64,000 nucleotides of DNA, taken from Prorocentrum cordatum. Its lineage: Eukaryota > Sar > Dinophyceae > Prorocentrales > Prorocentraceae. The stretch is taken from assembly GCA_963575745.1 (NCBI GenBank), contig CAUYUJ010020704.1, forward strand, positions 260,898 to 324,897, in the 5' to 3' direction. The notes beneath the pieces were generated by a model that worked only from the letters and a program-made list of their open reading frames with translations, was not told where the DNA came from and ran no database searches. Positions 40,532 through 51,027 of the stretch are shown piece by piece (the first letter of the stretch is position 1; every line of letters starts with the position of its first letter). Both the position numbers and the translations under genes were made by a program.

Positions 40532-41509
40532 GTGCCAAACCCGTGCCTCCGAAAAGGCCGAGGCGAACTCCCAACGGACCAACGACTTCTCTCGGTGCTT
40601 TCCGTCTGGATGTATGCGTGGGAAGCGCCAGCTTACCGCAGCCTCACGGATTGGCGGAAAGGATGGACCCACGCCACGAGCTTTGGCGCTGTTCCCAAAG
40701 AAGCTACCATTGGGGACGTCAGCACCTCTCTCGCCCTGCGCATCGAGCACGCCAGGGCTTTACTCCTGCCCTTAGCTGGGGCTGCCCTTGACCGACAGAA
40801 GTGTTTCGACTACCTCATCACGGACATCTGCCTTAACCTTGCGCTTCACGCGGGGTGCCCCCAAGACATCGTTACTGCCCGCAGAAACTTCTACAGTCGC
40901 CACAAACGCTACATCCGCATGAACGGAGCGTACTCTAAGGAATTGGCCAGGACCAACGGTCACCTCCAGGGAAGCTCTTGGTCCCTGGACGAAATTAAGC
41001 TGCTCATGTGTGTGTGGACCAAGAGACAGCATCGATACGTTCCGCGATCACTCAGCACTACCTTTGTTGACGACAGCAACTCCACTACCCACACCGCACC
41101 TGAGTTGCAGAAATCTCTTGATGAAACCGCCAAGTTTGATCGATTTTCAGGTCAACGCATCCACCCTGGCAAAGTGGCGGGGTGGGCGCTCACCGACGAG
41201 CTTCACACCGCCGTTACCCAGCTCACTCTGGCGGAACGGCCCTTACGCGTGGTCGACTCTTTCAAGCTCGTCGGGAGTTACATCAACGCCGAGGCAGCGC
41301 CGGCTCCAGCCGCGCTTAACCTCACGGCCACCGCTGACGCCCGTGTTCGCAGGGCGACTAGTCGCCTGCCGCGCATTGGCAAGCTCCCATCACCGATGCA
41401 TATTAAGGCGCGGCACGCCCGTTCCCTTGCTGCCAGCGTCTGTACCACGGGCACCGACATTCAAGCCCCATCAGGCCCCGTCAAAACTGCCTACAACCAT
41501 GCCCTTTAG
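40532..41509 (+). CDS. LINE 1 reverse transcriptase domain (largest intact piece)
   Basis: The catalytic core lies in one frame. Motif A has Asp in LDRQKCFD. Motif B reads LQGSSWSLDEIKLL. Motif C is FVDD rather than YADD or FADD, a variant also seen in the second LINE of this window. Then comes the thumb region (LVGSYINAEAAPAP, RATSRLPRIGKLPS). It ends at an in-frame TAG (41,507-41,509) after YNHAL, and coding continues in the same frame (AAIRPKGNRWVEFW). Confidence 0.8.
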   Translation: MPNPCLRKGRGELPTDQRLLSVLSVWMYAWEAPAYRSLTDWRKGWTHATSFGAVPKEATIGDVSTSLALRIEHARALLLPLAGAALDRQKCFDYLITDICLNLALHAGCPQDIVTARRNFYSRHKRYIRMNGAYSKELARTNGHLQGSSWSLDEIKLLMCVWTKRQHRYVPRSLSTTFVDDSNSTTHTAPELQKSLDETAKFDRFSGQRIHPGKVAGWALTDELHTAVTQLTLAERPLRVVDSFKLVGSYINAEAAPAPAALNLTATADARVRRATSRLPRIGKLPSPMHIKARHARSLAASVCTTGTDIQAPSGPVKTAYNHAL

Positions 41510-42379
41510 GCGGCTATCCGCCCCAAGGGAAACAGGTGGGTCGAGTTTTGGACTCTCATGGCCGTGTGCGTCCCAGGACACGCCCTGGAGATTGACGCCA
41601 TTACGCAGCGTGAAGTCTTCCTGTGTCTGCGGCGACAGGTTAACCGCGACGCTACTCTCTGCGGTCTCGTCTGGGATCTCCAACACCATGTCCAGACCCT
41701 ATTCGGGGGAGGACCTGTCGGACGACTTGTCCAGACGCTTCAGCAGCTCCGTTGGACCTGGCCCACATTTGGCATCTTGTACGACGACTGGGGCTGTCAG
41801 ATCAGTTGGCTGAACTTACCCCAAAACGCCTTCCTTCACATGCTGCGAGCCTCACAACGCAGAGCCTTTCTGAGAAAAATCAAGCCACGGCGTCATGACC
41901 TTGGACACCTGGCCTCTGTCAGACAGGGCCTCGACCTCTTCGCCAGCACGTGGCTCGCCCGAACAAAGGAGCAGCCAAATGCAACGCATGGCAGCTGGCG
42001 CTCCTCCTTAACTACCTGTCGGGCGGGGACCACACCCAACAGCGACGATCCCGATCAAACACGTCCGCTGACCCCAGCCCCATCTGCCGATACTGCGACG
42101 AGGAAGAGGAAACTCAGGAGCACACTGTTCGCGACTGCAAGTGCTGGGCCCGAGAAAGAGTCCCTCTCACCACCCTCATCAGTGACGAGCAGTGGGCCCG
42201 TCTTCCGCCGCACACAAGTCACTGCGGGCTCTTCGATGAAGACCCAGCCCTCCTCGACCTGCAGGCCGACCTCGCGAGGGACCCGCTACCTCAGCCCATA
42301 CCGCGGCCCCCACCTGAGGGAGATCCTGCGGCTTCAGCCAGGACTCCTACACCACCTACCTTGACCATGACACTGGTTG

Positions 42380-42830
42380 GACATGGGTCTACGCTGCCAC
42401 GGACGGTGCATGCACCAACCAAGCCATCCCATTGCTAGCACGAGCGGGCTACGGCGTCTACTACGGCATCGACCACCGCATGAACTACAGTGCACGCGTT
42501 CACGGCATCACGCAGAACGCACAGCTTGCGGAGACCCTCGCCATTGTCACCTCACGGCATGTGCTGAACGGCCCGTACACGTTTTCGTGGACAACCAGGC
42601 GGTGGTTGATGGTTTCCAAAGGATCATCGACGGACACTCACCACCGCAGGGCACGCACGTGGAGCTCTGGGAAAAAGGTACACCGATGCGTCATGGCCAA
42701 GCCCAACATGTTCCGCGTCGAGAAAGTCGCCAGCCACCAGGGCGACATGGGCATCGACCTCGGGCTCATCGGGCCCATCGCGGAGGAGTTCAATCGTCAG
42801 GCTAACGCCCTCGCCACAACGGCGGCACGT
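42380..42830 (+). CDS. LINE 1 RNase H domain (frame-shifted)
   Basis: Parts of an RNase H fold lie across three frame segments: YAATDGACTNQ (first Asp), AQLAETLAIVTSR (Glu), FVDNQAVVDGF (second Asp), VEKVASHQGDMGI (His), EEFNRQANALA (the usual terminal Asp region, here Asn). Frame changes fall near TTTT 42,582-42,585 and AAAAA 42,672-42,676. Placed C-terminal to RT, the common order for LINEs that carry RNase H. Confidence 0.65.
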
Positions 42831-43069
42831 ACTCATAACCTTCCAGACGACATTGTCGAAGCTGCCAAATCACGACATCGCCAAGCGACCGTGCTTCATG
42901 GAGTCGCTGTCGCCATCTACGAGCGTAGACACCGTACACTCCCCCTCCCACACCGCAGGGCTGGGTTCACAGCTGCGGAACTCAACAAAATGGAACCAAA
43001 TCCCCTGCTGTCTGACCAGGCACACCCGCGGCTGGACCAGACATCCCACAGAACCCGGACGAGCTCTGG

Positions 43070-44149
43070 GCCGAGGCCCAACGGGCGATATTCGACGAAC
43101 AGGAGGACGACCCGGTCGGCTTTGGTGGGGGCCTTGACTTCCTGGGCGACGGGCCAGCCAGCGCCAACCCTGCCCCGTCGGGCACCCGCACGGCGCCCTC
43201 GACTCCGCCATTGAGAGCGGCAGCGCACCCACATGACAACGCCGCTCACTTTCAAGACGCTGACGAACAGGAGGATGACCTGTTCAGCTTCGGTGGGGGA
43301 TCGGACGCTTTGGACGACGGACCAGCCAGCGAAAACCCCGCCCCGTCGGGAAACCTCTCGATCCCTACTGCGACTCCGTCCCCGAGAGCGATACCGCCCA
43401 CATACGATGATATCGGCCACCGCCAAGACGCCGACCATGACCTGGGTGACCCCCGCGGACTGAGTGGCATGGAGGACGCACCGCCGATACCACACGCTGC
43501 CGACCATGCCGCCCTACCGAGACGCCAACCTTCTACGCGACCGACCTCAGAGCCCTTGCACGGCATCATGACTGGTCCCACCGCGCAAACCACTCCGCCC
43601 CCCCACCACCGGCAGCCCGCGGGGGCGGCTTCAGCCCCCCCGCAGGGTACTAAACCAGACAGGCCCTCGTGCCCCATCCACGCTTCCATCGTTGCTGAGC
43701 GAGAGGAAGCGGCTCTCCCGACCTCTCGGGGCGTGGCCCTCGCGGCTCCAGCCCTGGGGTCGCGTGGGCCCCTCCAGTCACCCTTCAAGGGTGACGGACG
43801 ACAGCGTACAGGGTGCCGCACTACGCTAGTCCACCATTTGGACAGGCGTACCGAGGACCTCGCCTCTGTCTCGAGGCTCTCGGCTGCTGGCACTGAGCAG
43901 CAACCCCTCACCGACCGCGAAACCGAGCTGTCACAGGCTATGGCTGCTCTCCAGCAGAGGTGCTTAGCTCTCGCCGCGGACCTCGCCGCCGCCCAAGCTC
44001 GTCAAGGCCCTCTACTCCAGCGCCTCCACAGCGCTGGGCGAGCCTTTGCCGAGCTGCTCACGGCCTCGCCCGATGGTGCCGTGCCGTCACTCACCATCCA
44101 AGCTATGCTGTCATCGTTCCGCGGCGCTCCACCTGGTGCCCCGCGCTAG
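43070..44149 (+). CDS. LINE 1 C-terminal extension with duplicated acidic segment
   Basis: IFDEQEDDPVGFGGGLDFLG (43,090) and ADEQEDDLFSFGGGSDALDD (43,260) are two copies of a ~168-bp segment, both followed by DGPAS(A/E)NPAPSG. Then low-complexity Pro/His sequence and a terminal helix (ELSQAMAALQQRCLALAADL). No known domain. The length, over 300 residues, is unusual for a LINE tail. Confidence 0.5.
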   Translation, partial: AEAQRAIFDEQEDDPVGFGGGLDFLGDGPASANPAPSGTRTAPSTPPLRAAAHPHDNAAHFQDADEQEDDLFSFGGGSDALDDGPASENPAPSGNLSIPTATPSPRAIPPTYDDIGHRQDADHDLGDPRGLSGMEDAPPIPHAADHAALPRRQPSTRPTSEPLHGIMTGPTAQTTPPPHHRQPAGAASAPPQGTKPDRPSCPIHASIVAEREEAALPTSRGVALAAPALGSRGPLQSPFKGDGRQRTGCRTTLVHHLDRRTEDLASVSRLSAAGTEQQPLTDRETELSQAMAALQQRCLALAADLAAAQARQGPLLQRLHSAGRAFAELLTASPDGAVPSLTIQAMLSSFRGAPPGAPR

Positions 44150-44515
44150 TCTCCTCCTTTCTGCCTGCCCGTGTGTACGCGTGGCTCCGCGTCCACGGTG
44201 TCAGGGCGTGGGGGCGGGGGGTGCCCCGTCACTGCGCGCCGCTTAGCGGCCAAGCGCCCAACTGGCGGTCTGCCAAGCCGCCTAGCCACGTGTCAGCACG
44301 TCGCCTTTTCTTGTTGGGGCCTCTTTCCTTACGCGGTCTGACAGGTGAGATCATCATCGTCTGTCCGCCGTCTGTAGCGTCTGTCGCACTGCGCCGGGGG
44401 AGGGGGTTTTTGTTGCCCGCCCTCGTATCTTAAGGCTGCACCGCCGCAAATAGTGCATGCGAGTTGTCGCACCGCAGTGCGCCTCGCGGACGGACCCTGG
44501 TCCGCCTACTTGTCC

Positions 44516-44518
<3 letters not shown>

Positions 44519-44585
<67 letters not shown>

Positions 44586-44622
44586 TCTCTCTCTCTCTTT
44601 CTCTCTCTCCTCTCTGCTCTCT

Positions 44623-44683
<61 letters not shown>
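44519..44683 (+). repeat. (CT)n microsatellite
   Basis: Nearly pure CT with TCTTTC and CTGCTCTCTTCG interruptions, ending in a C run (44,684-44,702). Confidence 0.97.
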
Positions 44684-44685
<2 letters not shown>

Positions 44686-44721
44686 CCCCCCCCCCTCCCC
44701 CCTCCAACGTCCTCTCGCAAT

Positions 44722-44980
44722 ATCTTGTTTCGCTTGAGACATCCTCAAACAAATCTCGCGTTTCGCTTGAGACGTCCTCGAAAATTCCTCGCTTTGCTTG
44801 AGACATCCTCCTTGTTTCGCTTGAGACATCCTCAAACAAATCTCGCGTTTCGCTTGAGACATCCTCGAAAATTCCTGTCTTTGCTTCAGACATCCTCCTT
44901 GTTTCGCTTGAGACATCCTCGGCGAATATTTCGTTTCGCTTGCGATATCCTCTAGCAATTGCTTGCGTCGCTCGAGAGTT
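44722..44980 (+). repeat. Array 2 of the 32-bp GAGACATCC repeat
   Basis: Eight or so TTTCGCTTGAGACATCCTC cores with linkers such as AAACAAATCTCGCG and GAAAATTCCT. Same orientation as array 1. Lies between the (CT)n tract and GATC-rich direct repeats. Confidence 0.93.
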
Positions 44981-45019
44981 CCTCTCCCCCCTCCCCCCTC
45001 CGTCCTCGATCGATCCTCG

Positions 45020-45298
45020 GATCGAGGGTCCAAGATTCTCGAGCCAGGGATCCGAGATCTTGCGATCTCGGATCAACGATGGCTCGAGGCTCTCGGAGCC
45101 TCGATCCGAAGATCTATCGAGGATCGCGCCTCGAAGAGGAGGGAGACATTGAGGCAGAGGGTCGATCCTGTATCGACCCTCCGATCGAGAGTCCAGAGTT
45201 CTCGGGCCAGGGATCCGAGATCTTGTGATCTCGGATCAACGATGGCCCGAGGCTCTCGGAGCCTCGATCCGAAGATCGATCGAGGATCAAGCCTCGAT
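45020..45298. repeat. Two direct ~115-bp GATC-rich repeats with internal hairpins
   Basis: 45,020-45,133 and 45,183-45,298 are close direct copies (CCAGGGATCCGAGATCTTG, GGCTCTCGGAGCCTCGATCC in both). Each contains inverted GATCCGAGATC/GATCTCGGATC arms. It sits just downstream of the minus-strand gene ending at 45,446. Confidence 0.85.
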
Positions 45299-45445
45299 GG
45301 AGTTACGCTCGATTTTACGCTCGAGAGGGGGCTGACGAAGCCTCTCGGATAACGCCTCTCGAAAAAACTCGAGGGAGCTGGGCGCTCATCGCCGCTCGCT
45401 CCTCCCCCAGGCCTCGATCAGGCCTCGTGCTGAGCCTGGCTCGGC

Positions 45446-46484
45446 TCAAGCCTGCGCCTCGGACGTCTTGAGCTCCTGCTCGCGCTTCTTCTCGTCGCAC
45501 ATCTCCTTGTACTCCTCGATGATCTTGTAGTAGCTCGGAAACTTCTTCTGGGCGTAGATGTCGAAGAAATTCTTCTCGTACTCGAGCTTCTTCTGGTACT
45601 TGGTGTCCTCGTCCATCTTGGCGCGCTTGATGAAGTGCCCGTGTTGATCGAGCTCGTGGCGCTTCTTGGCGAACTCGGCGATTTGCCAGCACCAGGCGAC
45701 GATCCCCTCGGTCACGAGGATGCGCTCGTTCTCGTAGTTCTCGATGCTGTTTGCCTGGAACTGCTCGAAGTATGGCTTGTCGAACGCGCGCGCGCCCTCG
45801 TCTGGCTCGTCGCTGTCGCTCGGCAAGATGGGCTTGCACTGCTTGTTCTGGGAGCATGATCTCGCACAGCGCTTGCAGATCTGCGGGGGCCCCGCCGAGC
45901 GCTCGCCTGACAATGTCGGTCGCGGGCCCCTTGGGCATCATCTCGACCTTCTCGCCGACCATGGCTTGTGTCTTGGCCTCGTCGAGCAACTCCGCTCGGA
46001 AGCTCGGCAAAATCTTGAACAACGTCTCGACGCTCTTGTCTGCGTCGTCGAAGGCGTTGAACGTCTCGCCGCTCCGCTCGATGGGCGCCTTGAAGAAGAT
46101 CGCACAGAAGAGCTCGCTTCGGCGCCGATCCGTGCCTCGGAAGATGCCCTCGTACTTGATCCCCTCGAGGCTTCCATTCTTGAGGACACTCGCCAACACG
46201 GCGCCTCGAATATTCCTGTGGTACAGCGCGGAGCTCCCTCGACACCACATCCCCAACATTCTCGAAGCGTCGGTTGCCTCGCCGCTGGCTTGGCATTGGC
46301 GCATCTCGGCGCACCCCGCCTCCTCGGCGATGTACGCGAGGCTCTGGTTCTGCAAGTCGGCAAGCTTGCCCTGCTCCTCGAGGAGCTTGGTAACTCCTTG
46401 GAGGAGCTTGTTGTTCTGCTCGAGCAGGGCGATGACTTGGCTGTCCTCGGTCATCTGCGGGCTCGAGGGCTTGGACACCGCCAT
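45446..46484 (-). CDS. Coiled-coil protein of unknown function (minus strand, one frame break)
   Basis: ATG at 46,484 starts MAVSKPSSPQMTEDSQVIAL, then a coiled coil (LLEQNNKLLQGVTKLLEEQG). Then comes AVLASVLKNGSLEGIKYEGI, FCAIFFKAPIERSGETFNAF and KSVETLFKILPSFRAELLDE. Near 45,850 the frame changes, continuing as FDKPYFEQFQANSIENYENE, GIVAWCWQIAEFAKKRHELD, YEKNFFDIYAQKKFPSYYKI, to TGA at 45,446-45,448. About 345 residues in total. No known domain. Upstream, the frame stays open into array 3, so repeat-encoded residues could be fused N-terminally. Confidence 0.6.
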
Positions 46485-46571
46485 GGCGAAGCTGAAGCTC
46501 GAAAGCTCGGAAGGCTCGAGAACTCGAAAAGCTTGAAACGCTCGAGCCAGAACGGTCGCGGGCGGGAGCAG

Positions 46572-46965
46572 GAGAATTGCTCGCTTCGCTGGAGACATCC
46601 TCGAAAACGTGCCCGTTCCGCTCGAGACATCCTCGAACAAATCTCTCGTTTCGCATCAGACATCCTCGACAAATCTCCCGCTTTGCTTGGGACATCCTCG
46701 TATACTTGTTTCGCTTGAGACATCCTCGACGAATCGCTCGTTTCGCTTGAGACATCCTCACGGAATCTCTCAATTCGCTTGAGACATCCTCGGGCGATTG
46801 CTGTTTTCGCTTGAGACACCCTTAAGAAACGTATCGTTTCGCTTGAGACATCCTTCAGTATATGCTTGTTTCGGGGTGAAGAAGTGGTTCTCCGGCTGCG
46901 ACGTTTTCGCTTGAGACATCCTCGAGAATATTGCTGTTTCGCTTGAGGGCATTCCTCGGACTAAG
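46572..46965 (+). repeat. Array 3 of the 32-bp GAGACATCC repeat
   Basis: About 11 units, starting about 90 bp upstream of the ATG of the minus-strand coiled-coil gene. Linkers are CGAACAAATCTCTCG, CGACGAATCGCTCG and similar. Confidence 0.93.
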
Positions 46966-46984
46966 CTTCTAGGGTCAGCTCGGG

Positions 46985-48465
46985 GTGGGGACATTCCGTC
47001 GAGTATTATTGCTCGCTTCGGCTTGGGACATCCTCGCCAAGCTTCTCGAATCGCTTGAAATCATACTTCGCATAATTGCCTGGTACCGCCTTGAGACATC
47101 TCGAGGATATTGCTTCGTTTCGTTTGAGTTCTGCTCCAAAAAATTTCCTTGGTTTCGCCTTTTGCCATTCCTCACAGAATTGCTGTTTTCGCTTGGGGTC
47201 ATCCCGAAGAATACGTATATTTGGTCTTTATTACGTTTTTTTTTTTTTGTCCCCGCCCTCTTGGGGTGGGGGTTATGTGGGTGGTAAAAAAAACCCAAAA
47301 TTAATTTTGTTACTCATTCAGTATATTGCGTGTCCTTCGCTTGTGGGGGACATCCTCGTGTATATTGCCTTGTTTCGCTTGAGGACAATCCTCGGGGCAT
47401 TAGCTTTTCCTTCGAATTTCCAGCATTGAGACTATTGTTTATTCTCTGATTTTGCTGGTTTCGCTTGAGACATCCTCGAAACATTGCTCGTTTCGCTTGA
47501 GTCTGCCTCCCAAAATTCTTGGTTTCGCTTGACACATCCTCACAGAATTGCTGTTTTCGCTTGAGACATCGCTTGGGACATCCTTAAGAAACGTATCGTT
47601 TCGCTTGAGACATCGATCAGTATATGCTTGTTTCGCTTGAGACATCCTGGAGTATGTGCTTGTTTCGCTTGAGACATCCTCGGCAAGCTTCTCGAATCGC
47701 TTGAAACATCCTCACAGAATTGCTGGTTTCGCTTGAGACATCCTCGAAACATTGCTCGTTTCGTTTGAGTCTGCCTCCCAAAATTCTTGCTATCGCTTGA
47801 CACATCCTCACAGAATTGCTGTTTTCAGGAATATTGGAGACTGCCTTATGAATTACGTATCGTTTCGCTTGTTGAGGTCACCCTTCTAGTTTTTTATGTT
47901 TTGTTTCGTTTGAGACATCCTCGAATATATGCTTGTTTCGCTTGAGACATCCTCGACAAGCTTCTCGATTCGCTCGAGACATCCTCGAGTATATGCTTGT
48001 TTCGCTTGAGACATCCTCGACAAGCTTCTCGAATCGCTTGAGACATCCTCGCAGAATTGCTGGTTTCGCTTGAGGCATCCTTGAAACATTGCTCGTTTCG
48101 TTTGAGCCTGCCTCCCCAAATTCTTGGTTTCGTTTGAGACATCCTCACAGAATTGTTCCCTTAACGTATCGTTTCGCTTGAGACGTCCTTCAGTATATGC
48201 ATGTTTCGCTTGAGACATCCTCGAGTATATGCTTGTTTCGCTTGAGACATCCTCGACAAGCTTCTCGAATCGCTCGAGACATCCTCGAGTATATGCTTGT
48301 TTCGCTTGAGACATCCTCGACAAGCTTCTCGAATCGCTTGAGACATCCTCACAGAATTACTGGTTTCGCTTGAGACATCCTTGACACATTGCTCGTTTCG
48401 TTTGAGCCTGCCTCCCAAAATTCTTGGTTTCGCTTGAGACATCCTGAAAAAAGTGTGATCGCTTC
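46985..48465 (+). repeat. Array 4 of the 32-bp repeat with higher-order structure
   Basis: About 40 units. A larger period is visible: CTGCCTCCCAAAATTCTTG recurs near 47,505, 47,770, 48,110 and 48,408, each followed by CACAGAATTGCTG and AGTATATGCTTG units. 47,000-47,450 is degraded and holds an inserted poly(T) with AT-rich sequence (47,236-47,320). Confidence 0.93.
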
Positions 48466-48515
48466 GCTTGATGTTGCTATTTCAACATAACTTGATCTTG
48501 CTATGTCAACATAAC
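48466..48515 (+). repeat. 24-bp tandem duplication at the array 4 edge
   Basis: CTTGATGTTGCTATTTCAAC then CTTGATCTTGCTATGTCAAC, each followed by ATAA. 48,516-48,700 holds no recognisable gene. Confidence 0.8.
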
Positions 48516-48705
48516 GTTCCGAGGTGATAATGAAGTTTGGCCCCCGCGCCCCGCGCCCCCGACCAAACTCTTATTGGTCGACGATAAAAAACTCTAACGA
48601 CTTAAGGGGGGGTAACATTATTATCATGGGCGTGGGGTTAAGCTTCTGACAGCTACGACTACTGGTATCAGCTATAGTCTCACCACCTCAGTACTTACGC
48701 TATTA

Positions 48706-49137
48706 TTGGGACAGTTGCGACCGGGGGGGGGGGTCGTCAGGGACCCAAGGGCGTTCGCGGCCGAACTCCCCGACGGAGCTGCCTCAGCTGGAGTCCCTTC
48801 TTTTATTTACCGACCCTGTCAAGGCGAAGGGCGGCTCCATGAGCCCTCCAGTGGGAGCGCAGTCGTTTGGCTGGAGCGCAGCATGTCGCCTGACCTTCAC
48901 CTCCAAGAGCCGCGAGCCGTGCCATCGCCGAGCCACGAGCGAGCTGCCCGAGACTCGTGGGTGAGCAGTTCGTGGCCCGAAAGCAGGCTGCAGGAGGGAA
49001 CAAGCCGAGCATGTGCGGTGAGCGCAGGGCTGTGTGCTGGAGGGGCGTGCGCCAGGCGTCCTCTCCTCTTCCGCCGCGCACCGCGGCCCAATTTGCATCT
49101 GGCGCGCCCCACTGATGCCCGATCGCCGGAGCTATGA
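48706..49137 (+). other. Open frame of doubtful coding status
   Basis: 143 codons are open (including PSFIYRPCQGEGRLHEPS and VVWLERSMSPDLHLQEPRAV), but composition is no better than the overlapping frames on the other strand. Could be an exon; not assignable. Confidence 0.2.
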
Positions 49138-49324
49138 CCTCTGCCCAGCCGTCGACGCAAACATGTTGGAGGGGCGCATGCGCCCCGAGCCCTCGCCTCG
49201 CAGGCAGGGGGCCAACCTGCCGCGCCGCCGCTCGGGGGCCCTCCATGCAGCAGTGATCTTCGGCCAGGGGCGCCGTGGCACGTTAGATTCGCCTGGCCCG
49301 AGTGGGCCCCGCGTGTCCTTTGTG

Positions 49325-49385
49325 ATTCGATCCTCGATCCTCGATCTTCGACCCCGATCCTTGATCCTCGCTCCTCGCTCCTCTT
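49325..49385 (+). repeat. (GATCCTC)n short tandem repeat
   Basis: GATCCTCGATCCTCGATCTT and CCTCGCTCCTCGCTCCTC, adjoining the left arm of the foldback element. Confidence 0.75.
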
Positions 49386-49387
49386 CG

Positions 49388-49583
49388 AGGACAGCGCAAC
49401 CCACCCCGAACCCCAGCCAGGGCCCCCACTCCGAGTCGGGTGATCCAGGGGGTCGTCGCTGGGTGTGGAAAAAGGGTTTTCTTGTTTGTAAACTCCACCC
49501 ATGCCCACCAGTCAGGACCCCCCTGGATCACCAGGTCGGGAGTGGGGGTCCTCGCTGGGGGTGGGGGTGGGTTGTGCTCTCCT
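49388..49583. mobile_element. Foldback element, 196 bp with ~65-bp inverted arms
   Basis: 49,388-49,452 and 49,518-49,583 are inverted copies at roughly 80% identity (shared GCAACCCACCCC..., CCCCCACTCC, GGTGATCCAGGGGG). The loop contains AAAAAGGGTTTTCTTGTTTG. No coding capacity. MITE-like. Confidence 0.6.
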
Positions 49584-49834
49584 CACGATCGCAATGGTGG
49601 CATTAAACCAGAAATTGGCCTGCCAGCAGGCGCCGCACGGGAATTCTTTATACTCCGATGTCCCTGGGGGCCCGCAGAAACTCTGGGGTGCCTTGGGATG
49701 CTCAGTGACCGTCGGCAAATGTGCCCTCATTCTATAGAGCGCGAGTCAATACCGTGCGTACCTATACGACCACCCTTCGGGTGATAAGGAGGTTCGGGGG
49801 GGGGGGAGGATGCAGCGTCTCACTCGATCGGTCT

Positions 49835-50020
49835 GACTATCCATCTCACTATCGGTCTCGCTCGATCGATCTCACTCGATCGATATCACAATTGATATCA
49901 CTCGGTATATCTCATTCGCTCGGTCTCACAATTGATCTGATTATCGATCTCACAATCGATCTCACATTCGGTGTCACTATCGATCTCATTACCGATATCA
50001 CAATCGATCTAACATTCAAC
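49835..50020 (+). repeat. ~12-bp tandem repeat ATCGATCTCACA
   Basis: CGATCTCACTCGATCGATAT, CACAATCGATCTCACATTCG and similar. Translates as an Ile/Asp/Leu/Thr repeat. Leads into (ATC)n. Confidence 0.85.
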
Positions 50021-50160
50021 GTCATCATCATCATCACCAACACCATCATTTTCATCGTCATCGGGACACTGTCGTCATCATCATCATCATCGTCATCATC
50101 ATCAACGCCATAATCAGGCCATCATCATCATCCCCATCATCATCCCATCATAGTCAGCAA

Positions 50161-50200
<40 letters not shown>

Positions 50201-50977
50201 GGCACACAGCCTTCGTCATCATCACCATCAGCATCATCATCATCATCATCGGGACACCATCATGGTCACCGTCATCGTCATCGTCAACATCATCAACAAC
50301 ATCGGGACACTATCATCATCATTTAAACAGAATCATCATAATCAACAGCATCATCAACATCATCGGGACAATCATCATCAGCAGCATCATCGTCACCAAC
50401 ATCATCATCATCACTATCATCATCGGTACACCATCACCATCACCATCATCATCACCACCGTCATAATCATCATCATCGGGATACCATAATCATCATCAGC
50501 AGCATCATCATTACCAACATCATCATCAACAACAACGGGCAGAAACATCAACATCATCGTCATCTCATCATCATCAACAACATCATCAACATCACCAGCG
50601 GGACACAGCCATCGTCATCATCACCATCAGCATCATCATCATCATCGGGACACCATCATGGTCACCATCGTTGTCATCGTCAACATCATCAACAACATCG
50701 GGACACCATCATCATCACCAGCTCATTAGCATCATCATCATCATCAACAGCATCATCAACATCATTGGGACACCATCATCATCAGCAGCATCATCATCAC
50801 CAACATCATCATCAATATCATCATCGGTACACCATCACCATCACCATCATCATCACCACCGCCATAATCATCATCATCGGGATACCATAACCATCATCAG
50901 CAGCATCAGCATTACCAACATCATCATCAACAACAACGGGCAGAACATCAACATCATCGTCATCTTATCAGCATCAA

Positions 50978-51027
<50 letters not shown>

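Larger units (their letters stand above)
39510..44149 (+). pseudogene. LINE-type retroelement 1: linker, RT, zinc motif, RNase H, long tail (broken)
   Basis: Order of parts: helical basic linker (LDLELARRANRAKAERIKIW, 39,700); region before RT (39,972 frame); RT fingers (PTDQRLLSVLSVWMYAW); motif A with LDRQKCFDYL (about 40,787); motif B QGSSWSLDE; motif C TFVDDSN (41,056). Zinc motif CRYC...HTVRDC follows near 42,090-42,145, and RNase H at 42,380-42,830. A Pro/Gly/Asp tail with a C-terminal helix ends at TAG 44,147. At least five frame changes and an in-frame TAG (41,507) break it. The 5' end lies in the gap. Probably an inactive copy, or one damaged by assembly errors. Confidence 0.75.
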
